Shown: positions 34,962 to 45,204, numbered from the stretch's first letter. The stretch: DNA of 64,000 nucleotides from RYN-230 sp963770545 (GCA_963770545.1 CAVYQF010000006.1:1-64000), one strand, 5' to 3'. The notes: a model not told the origin generated them from the letters alone. Translations and numbers: made by a program.

Positions 34962-35042
34962 GGACCAGACCTCACGCGGTAGAGCGGGCGGGCGAGCGCA
35001 GGGGTTTTGCGACTCCAGGCTATCGGTCCCGCGGGGTTAGCG

Positions 35043-36470
35043 TCAGCGGGGGCGCTGCCAGGGAGGAAGCGTCCGCAGCCGCGGGCCACGCCGCAGCCGC
35101 CAGATGAGGTAACCCGCGCACAGCACGCAGCCTACCCGGATACTCAGCCCGACGTCGTGCTGCGAGGCGTGGTAGAAGGCGGAGAAGAAATTACCGTGAG
35201 ACGTTACCGCTCGGATCAGCAGGACCAGGAAGGTGACCAGGGGCGGCCCGGCCAGGGCGATCCACTTGTCGCGGGCATCCCAGCGCCGGGACCGCAGCGC
35301 AACGAGGCCCCCGATCAGCCAGAACGGGAACGGCAGGATCAGTCCGCCGATACCCAGGAGGACCACGGCCACGGCCTCCAGTGGGTGTTTGCGCGCTAGG
35401 GCCCAGGCTTCCGCGAGGAAGGCCACCACCGGCGAGCGCCACCCGGCCACCGACCGCCGCCCGGTCACCGGGTGGTCCTCTGGCTCGCCGGACTCGCTCA
35501 TGCCGGGCACGATCGACAGCGGCTCGGCTTCGCCGGGCGCGGGGGCAGGGGTCGGCCGCCCCGGATGCAACCAGCCCGGGGGTGTGCCGTTCTGCTCCGG
35601 CCGACCTGATCCGGGTGGCTCAGCGCCCAGTGTCCCTGCGTGCGGCCCCTCCCCCTGTGTGTCCGGCTCCCCTGTGCCCGGCTCTGGTGTGTCCGCTTCC
35701 AGCCCGGCCAGATCCGGGACAGGCAGGCCGGCTGCGGAGGCACTCCCCGCGGCCCCCGCTGAATCGGCGGACGCCGGTTCCGTGCGGGCCGGTTCCGCGG
35801 AGGCGGGTTCCCCGGGGGCAGCTTCCGCGGGCCACCCTTCCTCGATCGCCTGTTCCGGGGGCATCCGCGGGCGGGGTACCTCTTCCTGGGGCACCCTGGG
35901 CGGCGGGGAAACCTCGGGCGAGTCCGCCGGGGGCGGCACCGCGGGAACCGGTTCCGGAGGCACCGGCAGTGACGCCGTCTCCGCAGGCTGCGGCTCGTCC
36001 GGGCCGGTCAGCCCACGGTGCGGCCACGGCCTGGGCCTGTGCCGCCCTGGGGGCGGCCCCGGCTCGCGGGCGGGCGGCGGGACGGCGTCCCGCCTGGAGT
36101 CGGTGGCGCCCCGCCTGGAGTCGGTGGCGCCCCGCCTAGACCTGGAAGCGCCCCGCCTGGACTCTTTGCTGGGTTTCCAGAGCGCCGGCGGCGCGGCGGC
36201 GGCTCCTCGCCGCCGGGCACTGTACAGGCGCTCGCGCTCCCGCTTGGCGAGTTCCTCCGGGTCCCCCATGGTGGTCAGCGCGTTCTGCACGGCATCGGCG
36301 TCGGCCGAGGCGAGGGGCCCGACCTTGGCCTCGATCGCCGCCCGGGTCCGCCCGACAAAGAGCAGCCGGTCGCCCTTGGGCAGCACCTTGGTCGCCGCGA
36401 CTGATACGCGGCCGAGGTACTCCCGGATCATCTGCTGAGCGGACGGCGGCGGAGCCGAGCGGCGCCTCAT
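35043..36470 (-). CDS. Membrane protein with long Pro/Ala/Glu-rich linker
   Basis: The 475-residue protein has three parts. The N-terminal 75 residues (MIREYLGRVSVAATKVL, DAVQNALTTMGDPEELAKRERERLY) resemble the HAAS-type helical domain often found in actinobacterial membrane-linked signalling proteins. Next come about 270 residues of low-complexity Pro, Ala, Ser and Glu, including SRRGATDSRRGATDSRR repeats. The C-terminus has about three membrane helices (EAVAVVLLGIGGLILPFPFWLIGGLVAL, WIALAGPPLVTFLVLLIRAV, VGCVLCAGYLIWRL). No enzyme motif is seen. The function is unknown; it may be a scaffold or envelope protein. Confidence 0.7.
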   Translation of the reverse strand: MRRRSAPPPSAQQMIREYLGRVSVAATKVLPKGDRLLFVGRTRAAIEAKVGPLASADADAVQNALTTMGDPEELAKRERERLYSARRRGAAAAPPALWKPSKESRRGASRSRRGATDSRRGATDSRRDAVPPPAREPGPPPGRHRPRPWPHRGLTGPDEPQPAETASLPVPPEPVPAVPPPADSPEVSPPPRVPQEEVPRPRMPPEQAIEEGWPAEAAPGEPASAEPARTEPASADSAGAAGSASAAGLPVPDLAGLEADTPEPGTGEPDTQGEGPHAGTLGAEPPGSGRPEQNGTPPGWLHPGRPTPAPAPGEAEPLSIVPGMSESGEPEDHPVTGRRSVAGWRSPVVAFLAEAWALARKHPLEAVAVVLLGIGGLILPFPFWLIGGLVALRSRRWDARDKWIALAGPPLVTFLVLLIRAVTSHGNFFSAFYHASQHDVGLSIRVGCVLCAGYLIWRLRRGPRLRTLPPWQRPR

Positions 36471-36640
36471 GCTTCGATAATCTCCCGGAACCGGGCCATT
36501 GTGGAGGGGGCACGCTATCAGTCCCGCACGGTTAATAAAAACTCAGGCGTGATCAAGGCCCCAAGACTCGTCATTGAGGACTACGGCACCATAAAGACGG
36601 TGCCCTGAACCCGGGCATGCGAAAGTCCGGGCATGCGAAA

Positions 36641-36669
36641 GGGCGGTCCCGGTGATGCCGGGACCGCCC
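36641..36669 (-). terminator. Rho-independent-like terminator after groEL
   Basis: GGGCGGTCCCGG pairs with CCGGGACCGCCC around a short TGATG loop about 90 bases past the groEL stop. On the minus strand it is followed by TTTC. A direct repeat CCGGGCATGCGAAAG lies next to it (36611-36625 and 36628-36642). The rest of 36471-36759 shows no gene. Confidence 0.7.
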
Positions 36670-36759
36670 CTCCTACTTCTGGCCGGCACGGGCGGCCGAT
36701 CACAATAACGGCCGCCCGCGAGGACCTGCCGCTGCCCGGGGGCTAAGCCCCCGATCGCG

Positions 36760-38382
<1,623 letters not shown>

Positions 38383-38514
38383 AGGCTCCAGTCCTCCCGG
38401 GACTTGGTGGCTTTTGTGTGTGAATCGGGCCGACGCCCGCGACGGCCGACCCCCCGGCGGGCAGTCCCATCCTGCCGCCGGCGAGGCCTCATCGCCCCGA
38501 TTCCCGCCCTGGAG

Positions 38515-38576
38515 TTGTCACTCTCATGCGGAGAGTGCCAACGCCTTGTTTAGCACTCTCCGCATGAGAGTGCAAG
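38515..38576. promoter_or_regulatory. Tandem CIRCE operators (HrcA boxes) forming a large palindrome
   Basis: Two CIRCE copies are visible: TTGTCACTC-N9-GAGTGCCAA (38515-38541) and TTAGCACTC-N9-GAGTGCAAG (38550-38576). Their N9 spacers are reverse complements, so 38520-38538 and 38553-38571 form a perfect 19-base inverted repeat around 14 bases. This should bind HrcA and control groEL, which starts 133 bases away on the minus strand. Confidence 0.85.
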
Positions 38577-38781
38577 CCGGGCCCTCGCGCGCGTGGCCGC
38601 ACGCGAGGAAGGCGAAAACCCTGTCGGACCTGGCCATACAGCGATATCCGAGGAATGGGGCGGCGCCCGGATCGGCTGAGAAGATCAGAACGCTGTTAGC
38701 GAACAGGCGGGCCGGACAGAGCCGGTGACCCCGGGCCAGCCCTGCGGCCCGCGTTACGCCCGGAGGCGCTAGTGGTGACGC

Positions 38782-38823
38782 GTTTGACCTTGAGTACCTG
38801 GAGTTTGACCTTGAGTACCTCGA
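38782..38823. repeat. 21-bp tandem duplication in the groEL-cspA intergenic region
   Basis: GTTTGACCTTGAGTACCT occurs twice, 21 bases apart, within the non-coding 38577-38909. TTGAC and its spacing hint at duplicated promoter -35 boxes, but no clear -10 is seen. Nothing else is recognised in this stretch. Confidence 0.45.
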
Positions 38824-38909
38824 GGTGGGCCTAGGCGCACCCGAGGCCCGCGATGGCCCGGCACCCGTCACCCGGGCACCGGGCCATCAACCGATTTGCG
38901 AAGCCGAGC

Positions 38910-39110
38910 TCACACAGCCCGGACGGCCTCCGCCTGCGGGCCGCGGTCACTCTGCGTGATCTCGAATTCGACCCGCTGCCCCTCTTCGAGGCTGCGGTAG
39001 CCATCCATCTGGATGGCGGAGAAGTGCACGAACACGTCCCTGCCACCGTCGACCGCGATGAAGCCGTAGCCCTTGTCCGCGTTGAACCACTTGACGGTGC
39101 CCTGAGCCAT
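38910..39110 (-). CDS. cspA: Cold-shock protein
   Basis: The 66-residue protein is a single cold-shock domain, MAQGTVKWFNADKGYGFIAVDGGRDVFVHFSAIQMDGYRSLEEGQRVEFEI, with both RNA-binding motifs, matching the usual 67-residue length. The ATG at 39110 fits the conserved N-terminus; the upstream 39111-39377 is non-coding and may give a long 5' leader, as is usual for cold-shock genes. It acts as an RNA chaperone. Confidence 0.95.
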   Translation of the reverse strand: MAQGTVKWFNADKGYGFIAVDGGRDVFVHFSAIQMDGYRSLEEGQRVEFEITQSDRGPQAEAVRAV

Positions 39111-39377
39111 TACCCAACAACTCCCTAACTCCGCTCGGGCCTCGGGTCCCACCCTTGCCTTTGCGGAACCCGTCGATCGCGGCGCGGGTTAGGCATTGGG
39201 CAAGCCTCGCTCACCGTTGCCCCGACCGACAGCGACCGGACACGACCTTACCCCGTGCGGTGGGACTTCGGGACCTGTAACTCCCCGAATGCGGGCGTGC
39301 CGGTTCCCCCGTCTGGCCAGCACCGGGACACACTTACGCAGATCCTGCGCGAAGCAGACGCCACGGGCAGCGCGTGA

Positions 39378-39653
39378 TCATCCCCCCGCGACGGCAGGAA
39401 TCACCGACACGTGTTCACCAGCGGGGACCGGCGTGTCGAGGCCCTGGGCGAACCGGACGTCTTCCTCGCCCACGTACACGTTGACGAACCGGCGCAACTG
39501 TCCGGAGTCATCCACGATCCGGCCGCCGATGCCCGGATAACTGGCGTCCAGGCCCGCGAGGACCTCACGCAATGTCCCGGAGTCGGCGCTGACCTCGGCC
39601 GCGCCGCCGGTGAAGGTACGCAGGATGGTGGGGATACGGACGGACACGGTCAT
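39378..39653 (-). CDS. MoaD/ThiS-like sulfur-carrier protein (MetO-like)
   Basis: The 91-residue ubiquitin-fold protein (MTVSVRIPTILRTFTGGAAEVSADSG, GQLRRFVNVYVGEEDVRFAQGLDTPVPAGEHVSVIPAVAGG) ends in the obligatory Gly-Gly. It is adenylated and converted to a C-terminal thiocarboxylate. It lies 119 bases after the threonine-synthase-like gene on the same strand, not beside moa or thi genes. With the SAM riboswitch upstream this suggests a sulfur donor for homocysteine formation, as I recall for the Streptomyces MetM/MetO pair. Confidence 0.88.
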   Translation of the reverse strand: MTVSVRIPTILRTFTGGAAEVSADSGTLREVLAGLDASYPGIGGRIVDDSGQLRRFVNVYVGEEDVRFAQGLDTPVPAGEHVSVIPAVAGG

Positions 39654-39772
39654 GCCGGGGCCTGCCTTTCCAACGAGCGCCTGAGCATCCAACGAGCGAC
39701 TGGTATTCAACGAGCGCCAGAGCACTCCTCGCGGGTGAACGGCTCCAATAGTGCCTGGTGATCCAGCCAGGC

Positions 39773-41071
39773 TCAAAAAGCGTGACCACCGGACGGCCCG
39801 CCCAGCGAGGCTTCGAAAGCCAGGAACGCGTCCAGGGTCGGGCGGATGGCCGATGTGGCGTTGGCCACATCGGCAACGGCGTCCAGCGTCTTGAGGCCGT
39901 CGCCCGAGTTGATGATCACCGTCTCGGCGTCCGGGTCGAGCTGGCCAGAGGCCAGCAGGCTGCGCAGCACGCCCAGGGTTACCCCGCCGGCCGTCTCGCC
40001 GAAGATGCCCTCCGTGGTGGCCAGCAGCCGCATGGCCGAGACCACCGCCTCGTCGTCCACATCAGCCACCACGCCACCAGTGCGGCGCACCACGTCCAGC
40101 ACGTAAGGGCCGTCCGCGGGGTTCCCGATGGCGAGCGACTTGGCGATGGTGGACGGCCGGACCGGCTGGACCACGTCGTGCCCTTGCCGGAAGGCCGCCG
40201 CCACCGGGGAGCAGCCAGTGGCCTGGGCGCCGAACACCTTGTACGGGGTGTCCTCGACCAGGCCGAGGCTGATCAGCTCGCGGAACGCCTTGTCGATCTT
40301 CACCAGCTGCGCGCCGGAAGCGACTGGTACGACGATCTGCGCGGGCAGCCGCCAGCCGAGCTGCTCGGCGATCTCGAAGCCGATGGTCTTGGAGCCCTCG
40401 GCGTAGTAGGGCCGGACGTTGACGTTGACGAAGGCCCAGTCCTCGCGGTCATCAGCCAGCTCGGAGGCCAGCCGGTTCACGTCGTCATAAGTGCCCTGTA
40501 CCTGGACCATGGTGCCGCCGTAGACGCCGGTGGCAATGATCTTCTGCGGCTCCAGGTCAGCCGGGATCAGCACTACCGACCGGATGCCCGCCCGGGCCGC
40601 GGCGGCCGCGACCGCGTTCGCGAGGTTGCCCGTAGAGGGGCAGGCGAGCACCTTGAAGCCCAGCTCAACCGCGGCCGCCAGCGCGACGGCCACCACCCGG
40701 TCCTTGAAGGAGTGGGTGGGGTTGGCCCGCTCGTCCTTGACCCACAGGCTGCGCAGGCCGAGCTCGCGGCCCAGCTGCTCGGCGTGGACCAGCCGGGTCC
40801 AGCCCGGCTCGGTGTTGGGCATGGAGGCCACGTCCGGGGGGACGGGGAGCAGGCTGGCGTAACGCCAGATGCTCGCCGGTCCTGCCTCGATGGCGGCCCG
40901 GTCCAGCCTCGGGTAGTCGTAGCGGACCTCCAGCGGCCCAAAGCATTCAGCGCAAGCGTGGGTGGAGCCCAGCGGGTAGGTCTGGCCGCATTCCCGGCAG
41001 CTCAGCCCGGTGGCGTAGCCGAACCGGGAGGGCGTGGGCGGAGCGGGGGTACTTGGGAGCGATGTACTCAC
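39773..41071 (-). CDS. Threonine synthase-like PLP enzyme (ThrC or MetM)
   Basis: The 432-residue protein has an N-terminal zinc-ribbon-like part (Cys25, 28, 40, 43), the PLP lysine Lys123 in THSFKDR, LACPSTGNLANAVAAAAARAGI, PVASGAQLVKIDK and NSGDGLKTLD. The fold is threonine synthase, acting on O-phosphohomoserine. The GTG at 41071 is just after a SAM riboswitch, and a sulfur carrier gene follows. This context favours OPHS-dependent homocysteine synthesis over threonine synthesis, but the sequence cannot separate the two. Confidence 0.88.
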   Translation of the reverse strand: MSTSLPSTPAPPTPSRFGYATGLSCRECGQTYPLGSTHACAECFGPLEVRYDYPRLDRAAIEAGPASIWRYASLLPVPPDVASMPNTEPGWTRLVHAEQLGRELGLRSLWVKDERANPTHSFKDRVVAVALAAAVELGFKVLACPSTGNLANAVAAAAARAGIRSVVLIPADLEPQKIIATGVYGGTMVQVQGTYDDVNRLASELADDREDWAFVNVNVRPYYAEGSKTIGFEIAEQLGWRLPAQIVVPVASGAQLVKIDKAFRELISLGLVEDTPYKVFGAQATGCSPVAAAFRQGHDVVQPVRPSTIAKSLAIGNPADGPYVLDVVRRTGGVVADVDDEAVVSAMRLLATTEGIFGETAGGVTLGVLRSLLASGQLDPDAETVIINSGDGLKTLDAVADVANATSAIRPTLDAFLAFEASLGGPSGGHAF

Positions 41072-41088
41072 GTGGCGAGGCCTTTCTC

Positions 41089-41220
41089 CTCATCTGCCCC
41101 AGCGGCCGGATGACCGAGGGCCGGACTTGGCACCTGTCACGGGAATGGCCTCGCGGGCACACCTCACGTGATGGTTGCCGGGGCTTCACCGGGCCGTATC
41201 CCTCCACCCCTCTGGATGAG
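41089..41220 (-). promoter_or_regulatory. SAM riboswitch (S-box, SAM-I/IV type)
   Basis: The minus strand holds the S-box core: CAGAGGGGTGGAGGGAT, CGGCCCGGTGAAGCCCCGGCAACC (two shorter blocks) and GGTGCCAAGTCC. P1 forms from CTCATC (at 41215-41220) and GATGAG (at 41089-41094). The 3' strand of P1 abuts GAGGAG, the ribosome-binding site of the gene at 41071, so SAM binding should hide the site and switch translation off. No poly-T follows. Confidence 0.85.
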
Positions 41221-41296
41221 CGTTATGAAGTTGTAGCCACTACTCTAACCGATCCCGGACCCGTTCCCCCTAGCCGATCCGGCTAGCCTCGCGTTC

Positions 41297-42943
41297 ATGG
41301 ACCAGAGCGGCGGTCAGCCTCGTCGCGCAGCGGCGAGCGGGGGCCGGGGGCTCCGGGGGTGGTTTCCCAGGAAAGCGGAACAGGGGGGCGACCCCCCGGG
41401 CCAGCAGAGTGGGGGCTGGGGGCTCCGGGGGTGGTCCCCCGGGAAAGCCGGGCGCAGGGTCGCCTCCCCGGGCCAGCGGGACGGGGGCCGAGTGCTCATC
41501 GCCTCCAACCGGGGGCCGGTCTCTTTCGCCGTGGGCGACGACGGCTTGCTGGTCGCCCGGCGCGGGGCCGGCGGCCTGGTCTCGGGCCTGTCCTCAGTGA
41601 AGGACCAGGCCGACGTGCTGTGGGTATGCGCGGCGCTGACCGACGCAGACCGGGCCGCGGCCCGGTCTGCTCCGGACGGGCGGATCGACGCCGACCTCAC
41701 CCCCGGGAAGTCAGCCGTCCAGATGCTGGACATCCCGGTGGCCACCTTCCAGCGGGCCTATAACGCAGTGGCCAATTCCACGCTCTGGTTCGTGCACCAC
41801 ATGCTGTTCGATACGCCCAACGAGCCCGCCTTCGGGCTCGCGTTCCGTCGCGAGTGGGAGTCGTTCCGCGCCTACAACGCTGCGTTTGCCGACGCACTGG
41901 CGGAGGGGGCCGGGTCCGGCGCGGCTGGCGGCCAGGGCGGCACCGGCCAGGTGCGGGCGATGGTCCAGGACTATCATCTGCCGCTGGTCCCGCGGATGCT
42001 CGCCGAGCGGCGCTCCGACGTCAAGATCGCGCATTTCTCGCACACCCCGTGGGCGCCCCCGGACTACTACCGGCTGCTGCCCGACGAGGTTGGCCGCGAG
42101 GTGCTGGACGGGATGCTCGGCGCGGACCACGCCGGCTTTCTGTGCCAGCGCTGGGCGGACGCCTTCCTGTGCTGCTGCGCCGAATTCCTCGATGCCTCGG
42201 TGGATCACGTGGCCGGCACGGTCCGCTACCGGGGCAAGGTGACCTCGGTCGCCGTGCACCCGCTCGGTGTCGCCGCCGATGAACTGCGGCACCGGGCCGA
42301 GGCCCAGGACGTCCAGGCCCAGGTGGCCGCGCTGACCGCCATTACCGAGGGCCAGCACCTCATCGTCCGGGTGGACCGCACTGAGCTGTCCAAGAACATC
42401 GTCCGCGGCCTGGCCGCCTACCGGGAACTCCTGATCACACACCCGGAATGGCGCGGTCACGTGACCCATCTGGCCTTCGCCTACCCCTCCCGGCACGACC
42501 TCCCCGAATATCGCGAATACACGGCACGGGTGCAGCGGATGGCCGGGGAGATCGGGGACGAATTCGGCACCGACGACTGGAACCCGGTGATTCTCCAGGT
42601 CAACGACGACTACCCGCGTTCACTGGCCGCCTACCGCCTGGCCGACGTACTGCTGGTCAACCCGATCCGGGACGGGATGAACCTGGTGGCCAAGGAGGGG
42701 CCGATCCTGTCTGAGCGAGCCTGCGCCCTGGTCCTGTCCACGGAGGCCGGTGCGGCCGCCGAACTGGGCGCAGACGCGCTCCTGGTAAACCCGTTCGACG
42801 TCACCCAGACGGCGGAGGCGCTGCACCGGGCGCTCACCATGCCGCCGGCCGAGCGGGCCCAGCGGGCAGCCGGGCTCGCCTCGGCGGGCGCCGCGTTCCC
42901 GCCCAGCGCGTGGCTCCAGGCCCAGCTCGACGCGCTTGGCTAA
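41297..42943 (+). CDS. otsA: Trehalose-6-phosphate synthase
   Basis: The glycosyltransferase-20 core is complete: VLIASNRGPVSFAV, STLWFVHHMLFD, VQDYHLPLVPRML, HFSHTPWAPPDYYRLLP, GADHAGFLCQRWADAFL, VGVHPLG-like, RVDRTELSKNIVRGLAAYRELL, VNPIRDGMNLVAKE. It joins glucose from UDP/ADP-glucose to glucose-6-phosphate. The start is unclear: ATG 41297 adds a 65-residue repetitive tail; GTG 41492 begins directly at the conserved core. A phosphatase (otsB) lies 1 kb downstream on the other strand. Confidence 0.92.
   Translation: MDQSGGQPRRAAASGGRGLRGWFPRKAEQGGDPPGQQSGGWGLRGWSPGKAGRRVASPGQRDGGRVLIASNRGPVSFAVGDDGLLVARRGAGGLVSGLSSVKDQADVLWVCAALTDADRAAARSAPDGRIDADLTPGKSAVQMLDIPVATFQRAYNAVANSTLWFVHHMLFDTPNEPAFGLAFRREWESFRAYNAAFADALAEGAGSGAAGGQGGTGQVRAMVQDYHLPLVPRMLAERRSDVKIAHFSHTPWAPPDYYRLLPDEVGREVLDGMLGADHAGFLCQRWADAFLCCCAEFLDASVDHVAGTVRYRGKVTSVAVHPLGVAADELRHRAEAQDVQAQVAALTAITEGQHLIVRVDRTELSKNIVRGLAAYRELLITHPEWRGHVTHLAFAYPSRHDLPEYREYTARVQRMAGEIGDEFGTDDWNPVILQVNDDYPRSLAAYRLADVLLVNPIRDGMNLVAKEGPILSERACALVLSTEAGAAAELGADALLVNPFDVTQTAEALHRALTMPPAERAQRAAGLASAGAAFPPSAWLQAQLDALG
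41336..41476 (+). repeat. Two ~70-bp direct repeats at the 5' end of otsA
   Basis: Segments starting near 41336 and 41409 share GGGGGCTCCGGGGGTGGT, a GGAAAGC block and CGGGCCAGC with few changes. They give repeated GGxGLRGWxPxKA sequences in the otsA frame. If translation starts at 41492 they are 5' untranslated repeats instead. Confidence 0.6.
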
Positions 42944-43066
42944 CTTCGGATTGGCCGGGCGCGCCCGCATTCCGCTGCGGCTTTTCCGCACCGCTTGCCG
43001 GGATAATGAGACGCTGGAAGCCGATCGCGGTCGCCGAATATTGCCGGATTGAGGTGGTGTGACCCA

Positions 43067-44011
43067 GTGAGCTGGGTGGTGGCCGCAGCGCTCACCCTGA
43101 TGTCGCTGCCGTTCCTTATCGCGCGAGGCGCGGGCGGGCAGCCACCGAATCCGGGCCCCAAGCTCGCCGCCCTGGCTCCGGTGGGGATCGTGCCCGCGGT
43201 GGCCGGGGTCGCGGTGGCGGCGGTGTCCTCGTGGTGGCTGGCGCTCGTGCTGGCGGTACCCGCGCTGATCCTGGTGGCCTGGCAGTGCCCCCCGCCGCGT
43301 CCCAGAACCGGGCGCGGGGAGCACGCGCCCGGTCCGGTGCTGCGGGTGCTGACCCTGAACGTCAAGGGGGGCGGGGCGGATGCGGCAGCCATCACCGCCA
43401 CCGTGGCCGCCCTGGAGGTGGACATCCTCGCGGTCCAGGAACTGACGGCGGGGCTGGTCCAGCGGCTGGCCCTCAGCGGGCTGGACGACGTCCTGGCGCG
43501 CAGTCACCTCGACCCGCGGGAGGGGTCGCAAGGCACCGGGCTATGGTCGCGCTGGCCGCTGACCCCGCTGGCTCCGGTTGCGGGCGTGCGCGCGGCCACG
43601 CCCCGGGGGCGCATCGACCCGCCCGGCGGGCCGCCCGTCACTGTCACCGTCGTGCACCCGGTCGCGCCGGTAGCGGACCAGGAACATCGCTGGCGGCGCG
43701 AACTCGGGCTGATCCAGGCGGCCCTGGCCGGCACCGCCGGCCCGCAGCTGGCGGCCGGGGACTTCAACGCCAGCCGGGATCACCGCGCGTTCCGCACCCT
43801 GCTCCGGTCGGGCTTCGTGGACTGCGCCGACGCGGCCCGCCAGCGGGCCTGGCCCGGTCTCACCTGGCCCGCCGACCGCCGCTTCCCGCCACTGATGCGG
43901 CTGGATCACGTGCTGGCCCCGCGCGGCGGGGTCCTCGTGCACGAGGCCAGGACGGTCCGCGTGCCGGGCAGCGACCATCTCGGGGTGCTGGCTGTGCTGG
44001 AATTCAGCTGA
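43067..44011 (+). CDS. Endonuclease/exonuclease/phosphatase family membrane protein
   Basis: The 314-residue protein has about three N-terminal hydrophobic helices and an EEP domain: RVLTLNVKGGGAD (Asn), ILAVQELT (Glu), GTGLWSRWPL, VTVTVVHPVAP, LAAGDFNASRDHRAF and MRLDHVLAP plus PGSDHLGVLAVL (Asp and His). The catalytic set is complete, pointing to a metal-dependent phosphodiesterase or phosphatase at the outer face of the membrane. The GTG at 43067 follows GAGGTGGTG. It overlaps the end of otsB by 8 bases, convergently. Confidence 0.88.
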   Translation: MSWVVAAALTLMSLPFLIARGAGGQPPNPGPKLAALAPVGIVPAVAGVAVAAVSSWWLALVLAVPALILVAWQCPPPRPRTGRGEHAPGPVLRVLTLNVKGGGADAAAITATVAALEVDILAVQELTAGLVQRLALSGLDDVLARSHLDPREGSQGTGLWSRWPLTPLAPVAGVRAATPRGRIDPPGGPPVTVTVVHPVAPVADQEHRWRRELGLIQAALAGTAGPQLAAGDFNASRDHRAFRTLLRSGFVDCADAARQRAWPGLTWPADRRFPPLMRLDHVLAPRGGVLVHEARTVRVPGSDHLGVLAVLEFS

Positions 44012-44837
44012 GCGCGTCCGCCAGGGAGTTAAGCAGGGCCACGACACCGTCCGGGCCGTCCACCACCAGGTCGGCCGGCTGAGCCAGCTCCGTCACCTCG
44101 GCAGAACCGCTGAACACGGTGAGACCCGGCACCCCCTCGGCGCGGAGCGCCCGCACCGCGTCGAAGGCGGCCACATCACCCAGGTCGTCTCCGCAGTACA
44201 TGACCGCGGACGGTGGTCGTTTTTTCTGGTCAATCAGGGTCCGCAGGGCCTGGCCCTTATCCATGCCCTGCGGCCTCAGCTCGATCACCATCCGCCCGGG
44301 CTCGACGGCCAGCCCGTGCCGGGCGGCCAGGCCGGCCAGCGGGTCGCGGAGCCGGTCCAGGGCCGCCTGCGGATCAGCCGCCTGCCGGGTGTGCACCGCG
44401 ACCGCATGAACCTTGTCCTCGATCCGCGTCCCGTCCGGCGCGGCGGCGCTGGCCAGCAGGCCGGGCAGTTCCGCACGGGCCGCCTGCACTCCGGCGGCGG
44501 ACGGTGGTGAGGAGAGCGTCCCGTTGGCCCAGCGCTCAAGCCCGTAGTGGCCCAGCACGATGAGGTCCGGGACCGCAGCGAACCCGCCCAGGTCCACCGC
44601 GGACGCGGCCGGACGGCCCGTGATCACCGCCAGCGTGCCGACCGAGGCGGCCACCCGGCGCAGGGCCGGGACCGCCGCCGGATGAGCCCGGGCCGCAGCC
44701 GGATCGGCCACGATCGGGGACAGGGTGCCGTCGAAGTCCAGCGCGACCACGGCCTGGGCCGGATCGCCGAGCAGCGCCGCCAGCCCGGCCCGGCCTTCCG
44801 GGGTCACCGGCAACGGCAACGACACGGTGCCGGTCAT
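44004..44837 (-). CDS. otsB: Trehalose-6-phosphate phosphatase
   Basis: The 277-residue HAD protein has motif I VALDFDGTLSPI (Asp34, Asp36), motif II VITGRPAAS, the cap domain (GLERWANGT) and motif III/IV YCGDDLGDVAAFDAV. It removes phosphate from trehalose-6-phosphate, completing the OtsA pathway. The DUF3263 gene is upstream on the same strand with 22 bases between, a typical actinobacterial arrangement. Confidence 0.93.
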   Translation of the reverse strand: MTGTVSLPLPVTPEGRAGLAALLGDPAQAVVALDFDGTLSPIVADPAAARAHPAAVPALRRVAASVGTLAVITGRPAASAVDLGGFAAVPDLIVLGHYGLERWANGTLSSPPSAAGVQAARAELPGLLASAAAPDGTRIEDKVHAVAVHTRQAADPQAALDRLRDPLAGLAARHGLAVEPGRMVIELRPQGMDKGQALRTLIDQKKRPPSAVMYCGDDLGDVAAFDAVRALRAEGVPGLTVFSGSAEVTELAQPADLVVDGPDGVVALLNSLADALS

Positions 44838-44859
44838 CGCCCAGCTCCGGGGGGCCGTC

Positions 44860-45144
44860 TCACCAAGGAGTGCCGTCCCGCCGGTCAGGGCCCGCTGAGC
44901 GCATCCGGTGCCGCCTGGCCCGCTGCCGGCGCAGCCGGGTCACCAGGGCCGGGTCGAACACGAGCGCCTCCGGGCGGTCGATGAGGTCGTTGAGCAGCTG
45001 GTAGTAGCTGGTCGCGGTCATGCCGAGAGCATCGCGGATCTCTTGCTCCTTGGCCCCGGGCGACCGCCACCAGCCACGCTCGAAGACGAGGACCCGCATC
45101 TCGCGTTCGGACAGCGCCGCCATCTGCCCTCCAGTACCGCGCAA
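44860..45144 (-). CDS. DUF3263 protein (small helix-turn-helix)
   Basis: The 94-residue protein matches DUF3263: LSEREMRVLVFERGWWRSPGAKEQEIRDALGMTATSYYQLLNDLIDRPEALVFDPALVTRLRRQRARRH. The central part looks like a helix-turn-helix and the C-terminus is strongly basic, suggesting DNA binding. An internal ATG at 45123 (MAALSERE) is equally possible as the start. It probably forms an operon with otsB. Confidence 0.85.
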   Translation of the reverse strand: MRGTGGQMAALSEREMRVLVFERGWWRSPGAKEQEIRDALGMTATSYYQLLNDLIDRPEALVFDPALVTRLRRQRARRHRMRSAGPDRRDGTPW

Positions 45145-45204
45145 TCAGCTTCATCCTAGGGCGGCTCTAGCCCGCCTGCCCATGACCCCGTACGCTCAGC
45201 CTTC

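Noticed and set aside
39773..41071. Plain threonine synthase assignment
   Set aside because: Not excluded by fold, but the SAM riboswitch and sulfur-carrier neighbour make it the less likely primary role; kept as the alternative.
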